64,000 nt of DNA from WLXB01 sp040221475 (GCA_040221475.1 JAVKEJ010000036.1:245467-309466); one strand, 5' to 3'; shown: positions 49,178 to 57,875, counted from the stretch's first letter. Notes: generated from the sequence alone by a model not told the origin. Program-made: numbers and translations.

Positions 49178-50062
49178 TTACCCACTGATCGCCGGTTTAT
49201 CCGGGAGGTTGAACAAGCGAATAGCATTATCGCGGAGCACTTTCTTTTTCGGAATGTCGCGAAACCCATGACCATCGACTTCCTGAATCGCCCGACGGGG
49301 ATCAACCACAGGGAAATCCGTACCGAACAAAAACTTATCCTGGCCATAGGTATTGGCGTAATGCACCACCGCGGGCGGCCAATACTTAGGCGCATAGGCA
49401 TCACCGGCCATATAAACGTTCTCATGTTTCCAGCACATGGCGATCATTTCCTCGGCCCAGGGCGTGCCGAGATGAATGCCGATGATTTTCAGCTCTGGGA
49501 AATCAATCGCCACTTGATCCAGCGTGATCGGGCGGCCGACTGACGGCAGGCGACGGTCTTTGGAATAAATCAGGTTCTGGCCCACTTGCAGCATGATCGG
49601 AATATCCAGCTCGCAGCATTTGGCATAGGCCGGGTAAATCTGGGCCGCGTCCGGAGCCATGGCAAACCAATGGGGATACCAATGGGCGCCGACAAAGCCG
49701 TAGTCTTTGACCGCCGTTTCCAATTCCCGCAACTGGGCCATGCCCTTGGTGGGATCAATCCCGGCCAGACCTGAAAAACGATCCGGGTACTTTTGCACCA
49801 CTTCAGCGACACGCTCATAGGTGATCTCGGTTGAACCTTTGACGTTGAGGTCTCCACACCGCACCGCGATCAGGAACGAGCGGTCGATGCCCGCTTCATC
49901 CATCAGCTTGAGGTAATCCTCGATTTCCACGCCCTGACGGATAGAGCCATCCTGGCGGACTTTTTCCTGAAAAGAGGAATCGGAGGAGATGCGCCCTTCC
50001 TCAAACTCCCGCGGCGTGCGGATGTTGACGACGATATCAATAGCGCCAATGCGGTCTGACAT
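49178..50062 (-). CDS. amidohydrolase family 2 (ACMSD-like) protein with altered N-terminal motif
   Basis: A 294-residue protein of the amidohydrolase-related group that includes 2-amino-3-carboxymuconate semialdehyde decarboxylase. Later landmarks are intact: FVGAHWYPHWFAMAP, KIIGIHLGTPWAEEM and KFLFGTDFPVVDPRRAI, giving two His and the Asp. The N-terminal HxH (normally IDxHxH) reads IDIVVNIRTPREFEEG, so two metal ligands are missing. Decarboxylase or hydrolase activity is thus uncertain. ATG 50062 is preferred to a TTG at 50074. The gene is divergent from the methyltransferase at 50237. Confidence 0.8.
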   Translation of the reverse strand: MSDRIGAIDIVVNIRTPREFEEGRISSDSSFQEKVRQDGSIRQGVEIEDYLKLMDEAGIDRSFLIAVRCGDLNVKGSTEITYERVAEVVQKYPDRFSGLAGIDPTKGMAQLRELETAVKDYGFVGAHWYPHWFAMAPDAAQIYPAYAKCCELDIPIMLQVGQNLIYSKDRRLPSVGRPITLDQVAIDFPELKIIGIHLGTPWAEEMIAMCWKHENVYMAGDAYAPKYWPPAVVHYANTYGQDKFLFGTDFPVVDPRRAIQEVDGHGFRDIPKKKVLRDNAIRLFNLPDKPAISG

Positions 50063-50236
50063 AGAGCCCCCCAAAGTATGTGGTGTCGTCTCCGTGATTA
50101 AGGCGCTGGAGCGACAGGGTCAAGGTGATGCAACGCGAGTCACACCCGAAAAAAAGACCGAGGGCGCTGGCCTTATTCACTGAGGATGCCTAATCTGCAC
50201 CAACGATGCAAAAGGTGGTCAGTGGGTGTTTCAGGT

Positions 50237-51250
50237 ATGACGAGTGGGATGGAAATTGAAATCAAAAGCCCTGACGGTCAAACAACACTCTTTCTGAGAG
50301 AACAAGATGGAACAATTCGTGTCGCACACCGGCAGTCTGATTCAGCATTAAATTTTGATGCGTCTTTAGAACTTAATAAAGACTCCCTAGCGCACTCCAG
50401 CCTTCAGATTCTCTTGAGCGGGTTAACCAAAGCCAGCCCTGATCCAATTGCAACCATGCGTCTGAATGACCTGGGATATCGCAGCCAAACACCAATGAGG
50501 CATCTGTCCCGTGAAACGAATGTCATCCTGTCAACCCTACTGAGTTCGGCTGAGCGTACAAATTATACATATGATATTACGCCGCGATCCCGGCGATATC
50601 TTGCTCATATTGTCGCGCTTGTCACCAACACCACGGCAGCGCATGTCATCGAGTTGTTTGAAGAAATTGAAAATGACGTCGCCTTCAAACAGCACGTTGT
50701 AGATATAACCAAAAAGCAAACTGAACGCATTATAGCAACCAGCGACGACACCGTTAAACTAAGCCGCAGGTTGGGATGGTATGCAGTTGTTCGCATTCTA
50801 AAGCCCAGGCTGGTCATAGAGACCGGCGTGGACAAAGGATTGGGATCAATATTGTTATGCGCTGCGTTAAAGCGTAATGCAGAAGCGGGGTCACCTGGCC
50901 GTTACCTGGGCACAGACATAAACCCAGCCGCCGGATATTTACTAACCAATCCTTACAGCGAATTCGGCGAAATTAAATATGGCGATTCAATCGAAACACT
51001 GAAAACTGTTGAATCTACGGTTGACCTCTTCATCAACGACAGCGACCACAGCGCACAGTACGAGGCCGATGAATATGCCGTTATTGCACCCCGTCTCAGC
51101 GATAAAGCCATAATACTCGGCGACAACTCACACAGTACAGATAAGTTGGCGGACTTTGCTGACGACACCGGGCGAAGATTCTTATTTTGGCAAGAAAAAC
51201 CGGTTGATCACTGGTATCCGGGTGCAGGCATAGGTTTTGCGTTTAAGTAA
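50237..51250 (+). CDS. class I SAM-dependent methyltransferase, AT-richer gene
   Basis: About 337 residues. The C-terminal half is a class I (Methyltransf_24-like) domain: RLVIETGVDKGLGSILLCAAL (motif I), GRYLGTDINPAAGY (acidic strand 2), STVDLFINDSDHSAQYEADEY with the DH pair typical of this group, and KAIILGDNSH. The N-terminal 150 residues are unfamiliar and helical. Codons such as ATA and TTA are more frequent than in neighbours, and the local base composition is clearly more AT-rich, which hints at transfer from elsewhere. Start is uncertain: 50186, 50237 and 50249 are all possible. Confidence 0.75.
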   Translation: MTSGMEIEIKSPDGQTTLFLREQDGTIRVAHRQSDSALNFDASLELNKDSLAHSSLQILLSGLTKASPDPIATMRLNDLGYRSQTPMRHLSRETNVILSTLLSSAERTNYTYDITPRSRRYLAHIVALVTNTTAAHVIELFEEIENDVAFKQHVVDITKKQTERIIATSDDTVKLSRRLGWYAVVRILKPRLVIETGVDKGLGSILLCAALKRNAEAGSPGRYLGTDINPAAGYLLTNPYSEFGEIKYGDSIETLKTVESTVDLFINDSDHSAQYEADEYAVIAPRLSDKAIILGDNSHSTDKLADFADDTGRRFLFWQEKPVDHWYPGAGIGFAFK

Positions 51251-51393
51251 TCTGGTCGTTTAACGACTGCGCCTGCGGGTTAGCGGGTTACATACCGTTA
51301 CCAAATAAGGCCGCGCAGGACACATTCTGAACACAACTTGGACCTAGCTTTTCTGCAAGACGCTCATCCATTATCGCTTTGGAGGATCAGCCC

Positions 51394-51954
51394 ATGTTCA
51401 AGCCGTTCGCCATTAGAAAGCTCGCCGTGCCGATGGCCGCCGTCATGATGGTCACATCTGTGCCCCAGGCGCAGGCCGGACGAAACATCGCCTGGCGGGA
51501 TGGCCCAGGCACAACAGTTGTCATCAAACAAACCCGCGTGGTGCCTGTGAAGTATGTGCATAGCCGTCCCTGGCGCAGTGCCGGACACCACCATTATTAT
51601 GGACGTCATCAACGCCGGTATCATGGCTATGGGCATTACACGACAGACAATGACGCCATTGTATTTTTAGGGCTCGCTGCCGTGACCCTGGCCATTCTCA
51701 ACTCGGCGACTGAATCCCAGCAACGCGCCCATGAGCAATCCATGATCGAAGCCACGCGAGCCAACCGGGGTGAAACCATCACCTGGAATGACGGCCCCCA
51801 GTCGGGCAGCGTGACGGTCTTACGCACAGGCACGGCTCCCAGCGGCCAGCCCTGTCGTGAATTCAGCCAGGCGGTGACCATTGGGGGCCGCAGCGAAACA
51901 GCCTATGGCATTGCCTGCCGCCAGCCCGATGGTGCGTGGCGCATTGTGGACTGA
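51394..51954 (+). CDS. exported surface-antigen-like (17 kDa antigen type) protein
   Basis: A 186-residue protein: signal peptide (AVPMAAVMMVTSVPQAQA), a His/Arg/Tyr-rich region (GHHHYYGRHQRRYHGYGHY) that may bind metal or polyanions, a hydrophobic helix (AIVFLGLAAVTLAILN), and a C-terminal domain with the pattern of rickettsial 17-kDa surface antigens: WNDGPQSGSVTVLRTG, QPCREFSQAVTIGGR and YGIACRQPDGAWRI. GGAGGA precedes the ATG. It is likely an outer-envelope protein, although no lipobox Cys is seen. Confidence 0.75.
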   Translation: MFKPFAIRKLAVPMAAVMMVTSVPQAQAGRNIAWRDGPGTTVVIKQTRVVPVKYVHSRPWRSAGHHHYYGRHQRRYHGYGHYTTDNDAIVFLGLAAVTLAILNSATESQQRAHEQSMIEATRANRGETITWNDGPQSGSVTVLRTGTAPSGQPCREFSQAVTIGGRSETAYGIACRQPDGAWRIVD

Positions 51955-51998
51955 TCACCTGTTCTTGATCTCTGGCACAGAGCCTGATAGCCCGGCGC

Positions 51999-52433
51999 AT
52001 GCTTCTCACACTGTCCGCTGTTTTTGGGTCTGCTTTTCTCGCCGCCACCATCCTCCCCTTTTATTCAGAGGTGGTGGTGAGTGCGGCGCTGGCGGATGCA
52101 GACCTCAGCCGACTGGCCCTCTGGACCGCCGCAACCACCGGCAACACGCTGGGCGCAGTGGTGAACTGGGGGCTGGGGCGCTACGCCATTCACTTTCAAG
52201 ATCGCAAATGGTGGCCCGCCTCACCGGCGCAAATGGTGAAAGGCGAAGCCTGGTTCAACAAATACGGGGTGTGGTCGTTGCTGCTGTCGTGGCTGCCCGT
52301 TGGCGGCGATGCCCTAACGGTGATCGCTGGCATTCTGCGGGTGCGGTTTGATCTATTTGTGGTGCTGGTCGCCATCGGCAAAGGCGCGCGCTATGCCGCC
52401 CTGATTGCCGGTGTGGATTTTGTATTGTTTTAG
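51999..52433 (+). CDS. yqaA: YqaA/DedA-like membrane protein
   Basis: A 144-residue membrane protein of the YqaA branch of the SNARE-associated/DedA family. The features are LAATILPFYSEVVVSAAL near the start, the Gly/Asn segment ATTGNTLGAVVNWGLGRY, and LLSWLPVGGDALTVIAGILRV. DedA-type proteins act in lipid flipping and membrane homeostasis; YqaA itself is poorly characterised. Its stop overlaps that of the convergent GNAT gene by 4 bp. Confidence 0.85.
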   Translation: MLLTLSAVFGSAFLAATILPFYSEVVVSAALADADLSRLALWTAATTGNTLGAVVNWGLGRYAIHFQDRKWWPASPAQMVKGEAWFNKYGVWSLLLSWLPVGGDALTVIAGILRVRFDLFVVLVAIGKGARYAALIAGVDFVLF

Positions 52434-52894
52434 CTATGGTGTTTGAGCGCCATCAACTGGCGTTTGAATTTCACATCATCGCGGATGACTTCGTCAAACC
52501 CTGCTTTCTCAAAACCGAATTTCTCAAATAACGGAATGGCCATCGCACTGACCTCGGCGTGGAAGGCGTTGATGCCATGGGCACGGGCGTCGTCGAGCAC
52601 ATGCTGCAACAGCGCGCGGCCAATCCCCTGACCGGCACAATCCGCGCGAATATATATCGACGCGATGTACCCCTCTTTGCCATAGCCGCAGAAGCCAAGC
52701 GGGCCAGACTCATCCACGGCCACAAAAGTGGTTGGGCCAAGAATGAGCCTTTCAAAACTGGCTTCGGTTGCACTGTCCGCCCACGCCCGCACTTGCGCGT
52801 CTGAATAATGCGCAGGCGCTTGGGTCTCAATGGACACCTGAAACAACTCCATGAGAGCGACAAGATCGGTGTCTTCTGCACGCCTGATGTCCAT
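52430..52894 (-). CDS. GNAT family N-acetyltransferase
   Basis: A 154-residue GNAT enzyme. It opens MDIRRAEDTDLVALMELF; the acetyl-CoA loop is IYIRADCAGQGIGRALLQHVLDDARA, with the QGIG pattern, and it ends in FEKFGFEKAGFDEV. Acetylates an unknown amine. Nothing in the neighbours points to a substrate. Confidence 0.9.
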   Translation of the reverse strand: MDIRRAEDTDLVALMELFQVSIETQAPAHYSDAQVRAWADSATEASFERLILGPTTFVAVDESGPLGFCGYGKEGYIASIYIRADCAGQGIGRALLQHVLDDARAHGINAFHAEVSAMAIPLFEKFGFEKAGFDEVIRDDVKFKRQLMALKHHS

Positions 52895-52919
52895 CGATAT
52901 CCCCCCGCTCTATGCGAAA

Positions 52920-53897
52920 TCAGCGCTGCGTAAACTCAAACATCTCTTCGTTGGGACCTTTGACCAGCATCATTTTATAGGGGGCGCCGTCGCCTTTGAT
53001 ATCGATAGGCGGCTGAACGATTTCATAGCCCATACCGGACAAGCGGTCATGCAGGGCGGCGATGTCGTCGGTGTCATGGGTGAGCAATGAGAAGCCCAGC
53101 TTGCCCGGCTTCATGCGATCAACCAGACGCTTACCGGTGCGGTCAAAGAAATGCACGCACAAAATTTTACCGCTGGCCTCACCTTCATCGGCCCACAGCA
53201 GGAAGTGGATGCGTGTGCCATGGGGCACGCCCGTGAGATCATCCACTTTGTCGCGGTACTCATCTCCGGTTTCCGCATCCGCCACGGCCACAAGGCCGAG
53301 CCCTTCTTTGTAGAAGCGGCGGGTTTCCTCCAAATCACCTGCGACAACCGAGATGGTTGGAATTTCTGAGAACGGTCCATCCGGTGAACCCGGCCGCATG
53401 GAGGTTTCGGCGTGAACATGCCCGACCATAATGAGAACCGGCACCCCATCCGGGCCGGAGAACAAACATTCTTCGCTGACCGTGTCGCCGATTTGGTGCT
53501 TTACTGGGGGCGAGCGGAACTTATAGCCCGCGTGTTCTATTTTTTCGACATAAGGCGCGATGGGGTCTTTAACGTAAAAATCGATGGCTTTGACGCCGAC
53601 ATCGGTGCCGGAGTCGGCGTTCTCATCGCCAAAGTCGAGTCGGACTTTCTCATGCGCAATGGGTTGATACTGGATCAACCGCAACCAGCCGAGCGGATAC
53701 CCCTTGCAGGATAGCTCAGCAAAACGCCCGGAAATACCGGACGGCAGACCCCATGCGGACAACAAAGAGCCGGATAAATGGCCCTCACGCTCGACCTTAA
53801 GCTCCATGATATTGCGGAACAGTCCCAGAGCCCGGTCCAGATCGGTGACCCCAACCGTCGCCATCCGCATTGCGCCTGCATATCCACTCTTCGCCAT
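52920..53897 (-). CDS. VOC family protein with two glyoxalase-like domains
   Basis: A 325-residue vicinal-oxygen-chelate protein with two consecutive domains. The first starts MRMATVGVTDLDRALGLFRN; the second begins IPTISVVAGDLEETRRFYKEG and ends with ALHDRLSGMGYEIVQPPI and MLVKGPNEEMFEFTQR, whose Glu is typical of the last metal ligand. Related proteins are dioxygenases, isomerases or glyoxalases. ATG 53897 is chosen since the first domain begins there; the frame reaches 53975 without conserved sequence. It is divergent from the MBL cluster (122 bp). Confidence 0.85.
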   Translation of the reverse strand: MAKSGYAGAMRMATVGVTDLDRALGLFRNIMELKVEREGHLSGSLLSAWGLPSGISGRFAELSCKGYPLGWLRLIQYQPIAHEKVRLDFGDENADSGTDVGVKAIDFYVKDPIAPYVEKIEHAGYKFRSPPVKHQIGDTVSEECLFSGPDGVPVLIMVGHVHAETSMRPGSPDGPFSEIPTISVVAGDLEETRRFYKEGLGLVAVADAETGDEYRDKVDDLTGVPHGTRIHFLLWADEGEASGKILCVHFFDRTGKRLVDRMKPGKLGFSLLTHDTDDIAALHDRLSGMGYEIVQPPIDIKGDGAPYKMMLVKGPNEEMFEFTQR

Positions 53898-54019
53898 TCG
53901 ACCGCCCCTTGTTTTATCCGCGCTGCTGATCAGCGTAGTGTGGTTACATATTAAGAGAACCGCGCCGCTGGACACAACTGATAGAACAGGGGCTGCGATG
54001 CGGAGATACGGAGGGATAT

Positions 54020-54979
54020 ATGGTGCACTTTAGATCTTGGCTGACAACATTGGCGATCGCGGGTGTCGGCCTGTGTGCTGTTGCTGTAAGCGCGCAAGAA
54101 CGGGGCCAAGCCACGAGGGTTAGCGAGCGCGGCCAAGCCACGATGGTTAGCGAGCGCGGCCAAGCCACGACGCGAGTTCCTCTCAATTTCGGCAGCGCCA
54201 CAACCGTGAACCTGGGCAACGGCGTGTACACCTTCACCAAACAGGGCGCCCGCAACATCTTTATTGTCACGGACGAAGGTGTGATTGCTACGGACCCCAT
54301 CAACCCTGACGTTGCCGACGCCTATATGACCGAGATCCGCAAGGTGACCGATCAGCCGATTAAATATCTGGTGTATTCCCATAACCATTGGGACCATGTG
54401 CGCGGCGGGCAGATTTTTAAAGACGCCGGGGCGCAAGTTGTGAGCCACCAAGCCTGCGTGAAATATTTTCATCGCGATCCGAATCCAGAGGTTGTGCTGC
54501 CGGACATCACCTTTGAAGGTCCCCGGCATGACATAACGCTGGGCGGACAAACCCTAGAGCTGCATCACTTCGGGCGGAACCATGGTGAATGTTTGGTGGT
54601 GATGCGTGTGCCGTCGATCAACGCGATCTTCCTGGTTGATCTGGTGACACCCTATGGGGTGAGCGGGGGCTCTGGACTGATCAATGATTTTTACCCGACA
54701 GATTGGATCCGCTCGCTGAAACAAATTGAAGCGATGGACTTTGATTATATGATTGGTGGGCACGGCCCACCGAAGGCGCCGCCCTGGGCGATTACGGAAC
54801 GGCGGGAATATCTGGAAGCGTTGATGGCTGCCGTGAAAGCGGAAATGGACAAAGGCACGCCAACGTCAGAGTTTTATCAGGCGATTTCCCTGCCCAAGTT
54901 TCAGCACTTGCGCAACTATGACCGGCTGATGCCCCTGAATGCGGAGCGCTTCCGCACCTATTATATTTTGGGCTGGTAG
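54020..54979 (+). CDS. exported MBL-fold metallo-hydrolase (1 of 4)
   Basis: A 319-residue zinc hydrolase of the metallo-beta-lactamase fold. After a signal peptide (LAIAGVGLCAVAVSAQ) stands a 9-residue repeat, ERGQATxVS, present about 2.7 times. The metal sites are complete: HNHWDH at 121-126, the second His in FGRNHGECLVV, the Asp in FLVDLVTP and the last His in IGGHGPP. The substrate is unknown. GGAGGG precedes the ATG. It leads four tandem paralogues; the next starts 8 bp after its stop. Confidence 0.92.
   Translation: MVHFRSWLTTLAIAGVGLCAVAVSAQERGQATRVSERGQATMVSERGQATTRVPLNFGSATTVNLGNGVYTFTKQGARNIFIVTDEGVIATDPINPDVADAYMTEIRKVTDQPIKYLVYSHNHWDHVRGGQIFKDAGAQVVSHQACVKYFHRDPNPEVVLPDITFEGPRHDITLGGQTLELHHFGRNHGECLVVMRVPSINAIFLVDLVTPYGVSGGSGLINDFYPTDWIRSLKQIEAMDFDYMIGGHGPPKAPPWAITERREYLEALMAAVKAEMDKGTPTSEFYQAISLPKFQHLRNYDRLMPLNAERFRTYYILGW
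54098..54172. repeat. 27-bp in-frame tandem array in the first MBL gene
   Basis: Units of 27 bp begin at 54098, 54125 and 54152; the first two are complete and the third is cut off after about 20 bases. Each encodes ERGQATxVS, placed just after the signal peptide, so the array lengthens the linker before the catalytic domain. No spacers differ between units, which rules out a CRISPR array. Confidence 0.9.
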
Positions 54980-54987
54980 GGGTGAGA

Positions 54988-55893
54988 ATGATGACGGCTC
55001 TAAAATCCATATCCACCGTGATCCTGTTAGCGTGCTTTGTATCAGGCTGCACGACGCCTCAAGATACCGATTCCCCCCCCGGTCCGCCAACACCCTTCGG
55101 CACATTTAGCGCTGTCACCACGGACCTGGGAGATGGCCTCTACACCATCAGCACCGGGGGCTATCGCACCGTCGCCCTGGTGGGGGATGAGGGTGTGCTG
55201 GTCGGTGATCCGGTGAGTACGCCAGCGGCAAAACAAATCCTCAGTGAAATTCGCAAGATCACCGACAAACCCATTCTCTATGTTGTGTATTCCCACAATC
55301 ATTGGGATCACGCCTTGGGCGGCCAGGTTTTTAAAGATGAAGGCGCTGAGATTTGGAGCCATGAAGCGTGCCTGCCGCATTTTTATCGCAACCCGCACCC
55401 GGAACTGGTGCTGCCCGACCGGTCTTATGAACAGAAGCAAGTGCTGGACGTCGGCGGCGCGGTCGCCGAATTGCTCTATCACGGCCCCAACCATTCGGAT
55501 TGCAGCACGCACTTGTATTTTCCGGCGCACAAGATTGTACACATCGTGGATACGGTACAGCCCTATGCGGTGTCGGGCGCCGGTGGACGCATGAACGATT
55601 CCTACCCCAAGCAGTTTGTCGCCTCGATGCAGAAGCTGGAAGATGAAGTGCCGTTCGAGCGCATGATCCCTGGCCATGGCGAACCCATCGCGCCGCGCGA
55701 TGCCGTGACCACGCGGCGTGAGTATCAACAAGCGTTGCTGGATGCGGTGAAGGCGGAAATTGATAAGGGCACGCCCTTTGAAGACATTCCCGGAGCGGTA
55801 TCTTTACCCCAATTCAAAGACTGGCAAGGGTATGACCAATACCTTGCAGCCAATGCACAACGCATGCTGATCTATTACACAATCGGATGGTGA
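54988..55893 (+). CDS. MBL-fold metallo-hydrolase lipoprotein (2 of 4)
   Basis: A roughly 301-residue paralogue with a lipoprotein signal (VILLACFVSGC), so it would be membrane-anchored. The zinc motif is HNHWDH in YSHNHWDHALGG; further His occur in HGPNHSDC and PGHGEP. At the Asp position the sequence reads VDTVQPYAV, so the Asp is kept. The start at ATG 54988 has AGGGG five bases upstream; GTG 54982 and ATG 54991 are alternatives. It lies in the same operon as 54020. Confidence 0.9.
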   Translation: MMTALKSISTVILLACFVSGCTTPQDTDSPPGPPTPFGTFSAVTTDLGDGLYTISTGGYRTVALVGDEGVLVGDPVSTPAAKQILSEIRKITDKPILYVVYSHNHWDHALGGQVFKDEGAEIWSHEACLPHFYRNPHPELVLPDRSYEQKQVLDVGGAVAELLYHGPNHSDCSTHLYFPAHKIVHIVDTVQPYAVSGAGGRMNDSYPKQFVASMQKLEDEVPFERMIPGHGEPIAPRDAVTTRREYQQALLDAVKAEIDKGTPFEDIPGAVSLPQFKDWQGYDQYLAANAQRMLIYYTIGW

Positions 55894-56041
55894 GCCGGGC
55901 ATGCGAAATAAACTGGAAAGGGTTATGCTCGCATTTATTGCGGGCATCCAGGACAGACCACACGAACGCACATGTTGCCCTGGGGCCTCGGACTAAATCC
56001 GAGGGCGACGTCTAGTGTCTATTGATAACGGGAGACTCTTA

Positions 56042-56899
56042 ATGCGCACACTTGTGATCTTATTTTCTGGCCTATTTTTGAGTGGTGCCGCAACCGCGCA
56101 ATCGCTGGATATCTTTACCAAAACAACAACGGAAGTGGCACCGGGGGTGTATTCCTACGGCGCGTTTTCAGCGCGCAGTTTGTTTGTGGTGACTGAGGAT
56201 GGCGTCATTGCCACCGACCCTGTGAATTCTAAAAATGCCGCCGATATGCGCGCGGCCATCGCTGAGGTGACAGACCAGCCCGTGAAGTATGTGGTGTACA
56301 GCCATCAACATTGGGATCACGTGCTGGGCGGTCAGGTTTTCAAAGATGAGGGCGCAGAGTTCATCAGCCACGAAAAATGTATTCCGCACTTTGTGCGCCA
56401 TCCCAATGACGAACTGGTGATGCCGGATCGCGTGATTCCCGGTGACAGTGAAATCACATTGGGCGACAAAACGCTGAAGTTGATGTACTTCGGCCCCAAC
56501 CATGGTGACTGCATGCTGGTGATGCAGGTTGAGGGCACCGATATTCTGTACATTAACGATCTCGTGACCCCCTACTCGGTCGGCCTGGGGTTTATGCCGG
56601 ATTATGATCCCGGCGAATGGGTCCGCACCCTGCATGAACTAGAAGCCATGAACGGCTGGACTCAGTTTATTGGAGGGCATGGCATTCCCATCGCACCGAA
56701 AGACGCCTTGGTACAACGCCGCCGCTATATGGAAGCCTTGATGACAGCGGTGCGCGAGGGTATTGCCGAGGGGAAACGCCTGGAAGAGCTGTATGATACG
56801 ATTGAGTTGGCACAGGAATTCCAAGAGATGCGCGGCTATGACACGCATATCCGGCGCGGCGCCGAACGCATCTATCATTTCTATACGATGGGTTGGTAA
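56042..56899 (+). CDS. exported MBL-fold metallo-hydrolase (3 of 4)
   Basis: About 285 residues, with a signal peptide (LVILFSGLFLSGAATAQ) and an intact zinc site: HQHWDH in YSHQHWDHVLGG, His in FGPNHGDCMLV, Asp in INDLVTPY and His in IGGHGIP. ATG 56042 is preferred to GTG 56015 because GGGAG stands at the right distance and the signal starts there. A 148-bp gap separates it from the second paralogue, and the stop codon is inside the tandem array 56891-56950. Confidence 0.9.
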   Translation: MRTLVILFSGLFLSGAATAQSLDIFTKTTTEVAPGVYSYGAFSARSLFVVTEDGVIATDPVNSKNAADMRAAIAEVTDQPVKYVVYSHQHWDHVLGGQVFKDEGAEFISHEKCIPHFVRHPNDELVMPDRVIPGDSEITLGDKTLKLMYFGPNHGDCMLVMQVEGTDILYINDLVTPYSVGLGFMPDYDPGEWVRTLHELEAMNGWTQFIGGHGIPIAPKDALVQRRRYMEALMTAVREGIAEGKRLEELYDTIELAQEFQEMRGYDTHIRRGAERIYHFYTMGW

Positions 56900-56950
56900 G
56901 CATAGGGTTGGTCAGCATAGGATTGGTCAGCACGGGATTGCTCAGCAGGG
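56891..56950. repeat. 15-bp tandem array, four copies, over a stop codon
   Basis: GGTTGGTAAGCATAG, GGTTGGTCAGCATAG, GATTGGTCAGCACGG and GATTGCTCAGCAGGG stand in line at 56891-56950. The first unit carries the GW codons and the TAA stop of the third MBL gene. The array fills the whole gap to the ribosome site of the fourth. Confidence 0.9.
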
Positions 56951-56960
56951 AATTGTATTC

Positions 56961-57875
56961 ATGAAACAAACACTGAGAACACTCAGCATCGCGACTCTTC
57001 TTCTAGCCGCGCCAGCTATGGCTGCAGAACAAGGCCCAAGCATTGAGGAGTTGCTCAAGCCCGCACCAAACCCGGCGTGGAATGACTTTGCCGTTGCCGG
57101 GCACGACACCACCAAAATTTCCGATGGCGTTTACGTGTTTCGCTACACCGGCACCCGCAGCCTGTTCATGGTGACGGACGATGGGGTCATCGTGACCGAC
57201 CCCATCAGCCCGGCCATCGCTAAAGTCTTCCGCGAAGAGGTGGCCAAGATCACCGACCAGCCGGTGAAGTATGTGGTGTACAGCCACGAGCATTGGGACC
57301 ATGTGCCCGGCGCGCAGATCTTTAAAGATGAAGGCGCACAAATTGTCGCCCATGAAAACTGCGCGCGACATTTTTATGATCTGCCCAATCCAGATATCGT
57401 GATGCCGGATATCACATTCTCGGACGACTACACACTTGAATTGGGCGGTCGCAAACTGGAGCTGCTCTACTTCGGTCCTAACCATGGCGACTGCTTGGTG
57501 GTGATGCGACCTGACCCCGGGGATTACCTGTACATCGTCGATCTGGTGACCCCGGGTGGCGCGCCCTTGGGGTTCATGCCCGACTATGCGCCGCATCATT
57601 ACGTGCGCACGCTGAAAGAAATAGAGGCCATTGACTACAAAGCGATCATTGGCGGGCACGGTGCGATGCTGTCGCACCCCAGCGCCGTAACCGAGCGGCG
57701 GCAGTACCTGGAAGCGCTGATGAAAGCGACACGCGAGGCGATGGCCTCGGGCGCTAATCCGTTTGAGCTGCACAAAATAATTCGTGTGCCGGAATTCGCA
57801 CACTTGCGTGGCTACGAGTCACGCATTGAAGATAATGCCCGGCGGATGCTGGCGTTCTACGGTATCGGGTGGTGA
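56961..57875 (+). CDS. exported MBL-fold metallo-hydrolase (4 of 4)
   Basis: A 304-residue paralogue with signal peptide (LSIATLLLAAPAMAAEQ). Zinc residues: HEHWDH in YSHEHWDHVPGAQ, His in FGPNHGDCLVV, Asp in IVDLVTP and His in IGGHGAM. All four proteins end in a similar GW (ILGW, TIGW, TMGW, GIGW), which shows recent common origin. ATG 56961 follows the tandem array; the longer frame from 56763 only overlaps the preceding gene. Confidence 0.9.
   Translation: MKQTLRTLSIATLLLAAPAMAAEQGPSIEELLKPAPNPAWNDFAVAGHDTTKISDGVYVFRYTGTRSLFMVTDDGVIVTDPISPAIAKVFREEVAKITDQPVKYVVYSHEHWDHVPGAQIFKDEGAQIVAHENCARHFYDLPNPDIVMPDITFSDDYTLELGGRKLELLYFGPNHGDCLVVMRPDPGDYLYIVDLVTPGGAPLGFMPDYAPHHYVRTLKEIEAIDYKAIIGGHGAMLSHPSAVTERRQYLEALMKATREAMASGANPFELHKIIRVPEFAHLRGYESRIEDNARRMLAFYGIGW

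Noticed and set aside
54098..54172. Regular repeats that could suggest a CRISPR array
   Set aside because: The units are contiguous, have no spacers and stay in frame inside a coding region.
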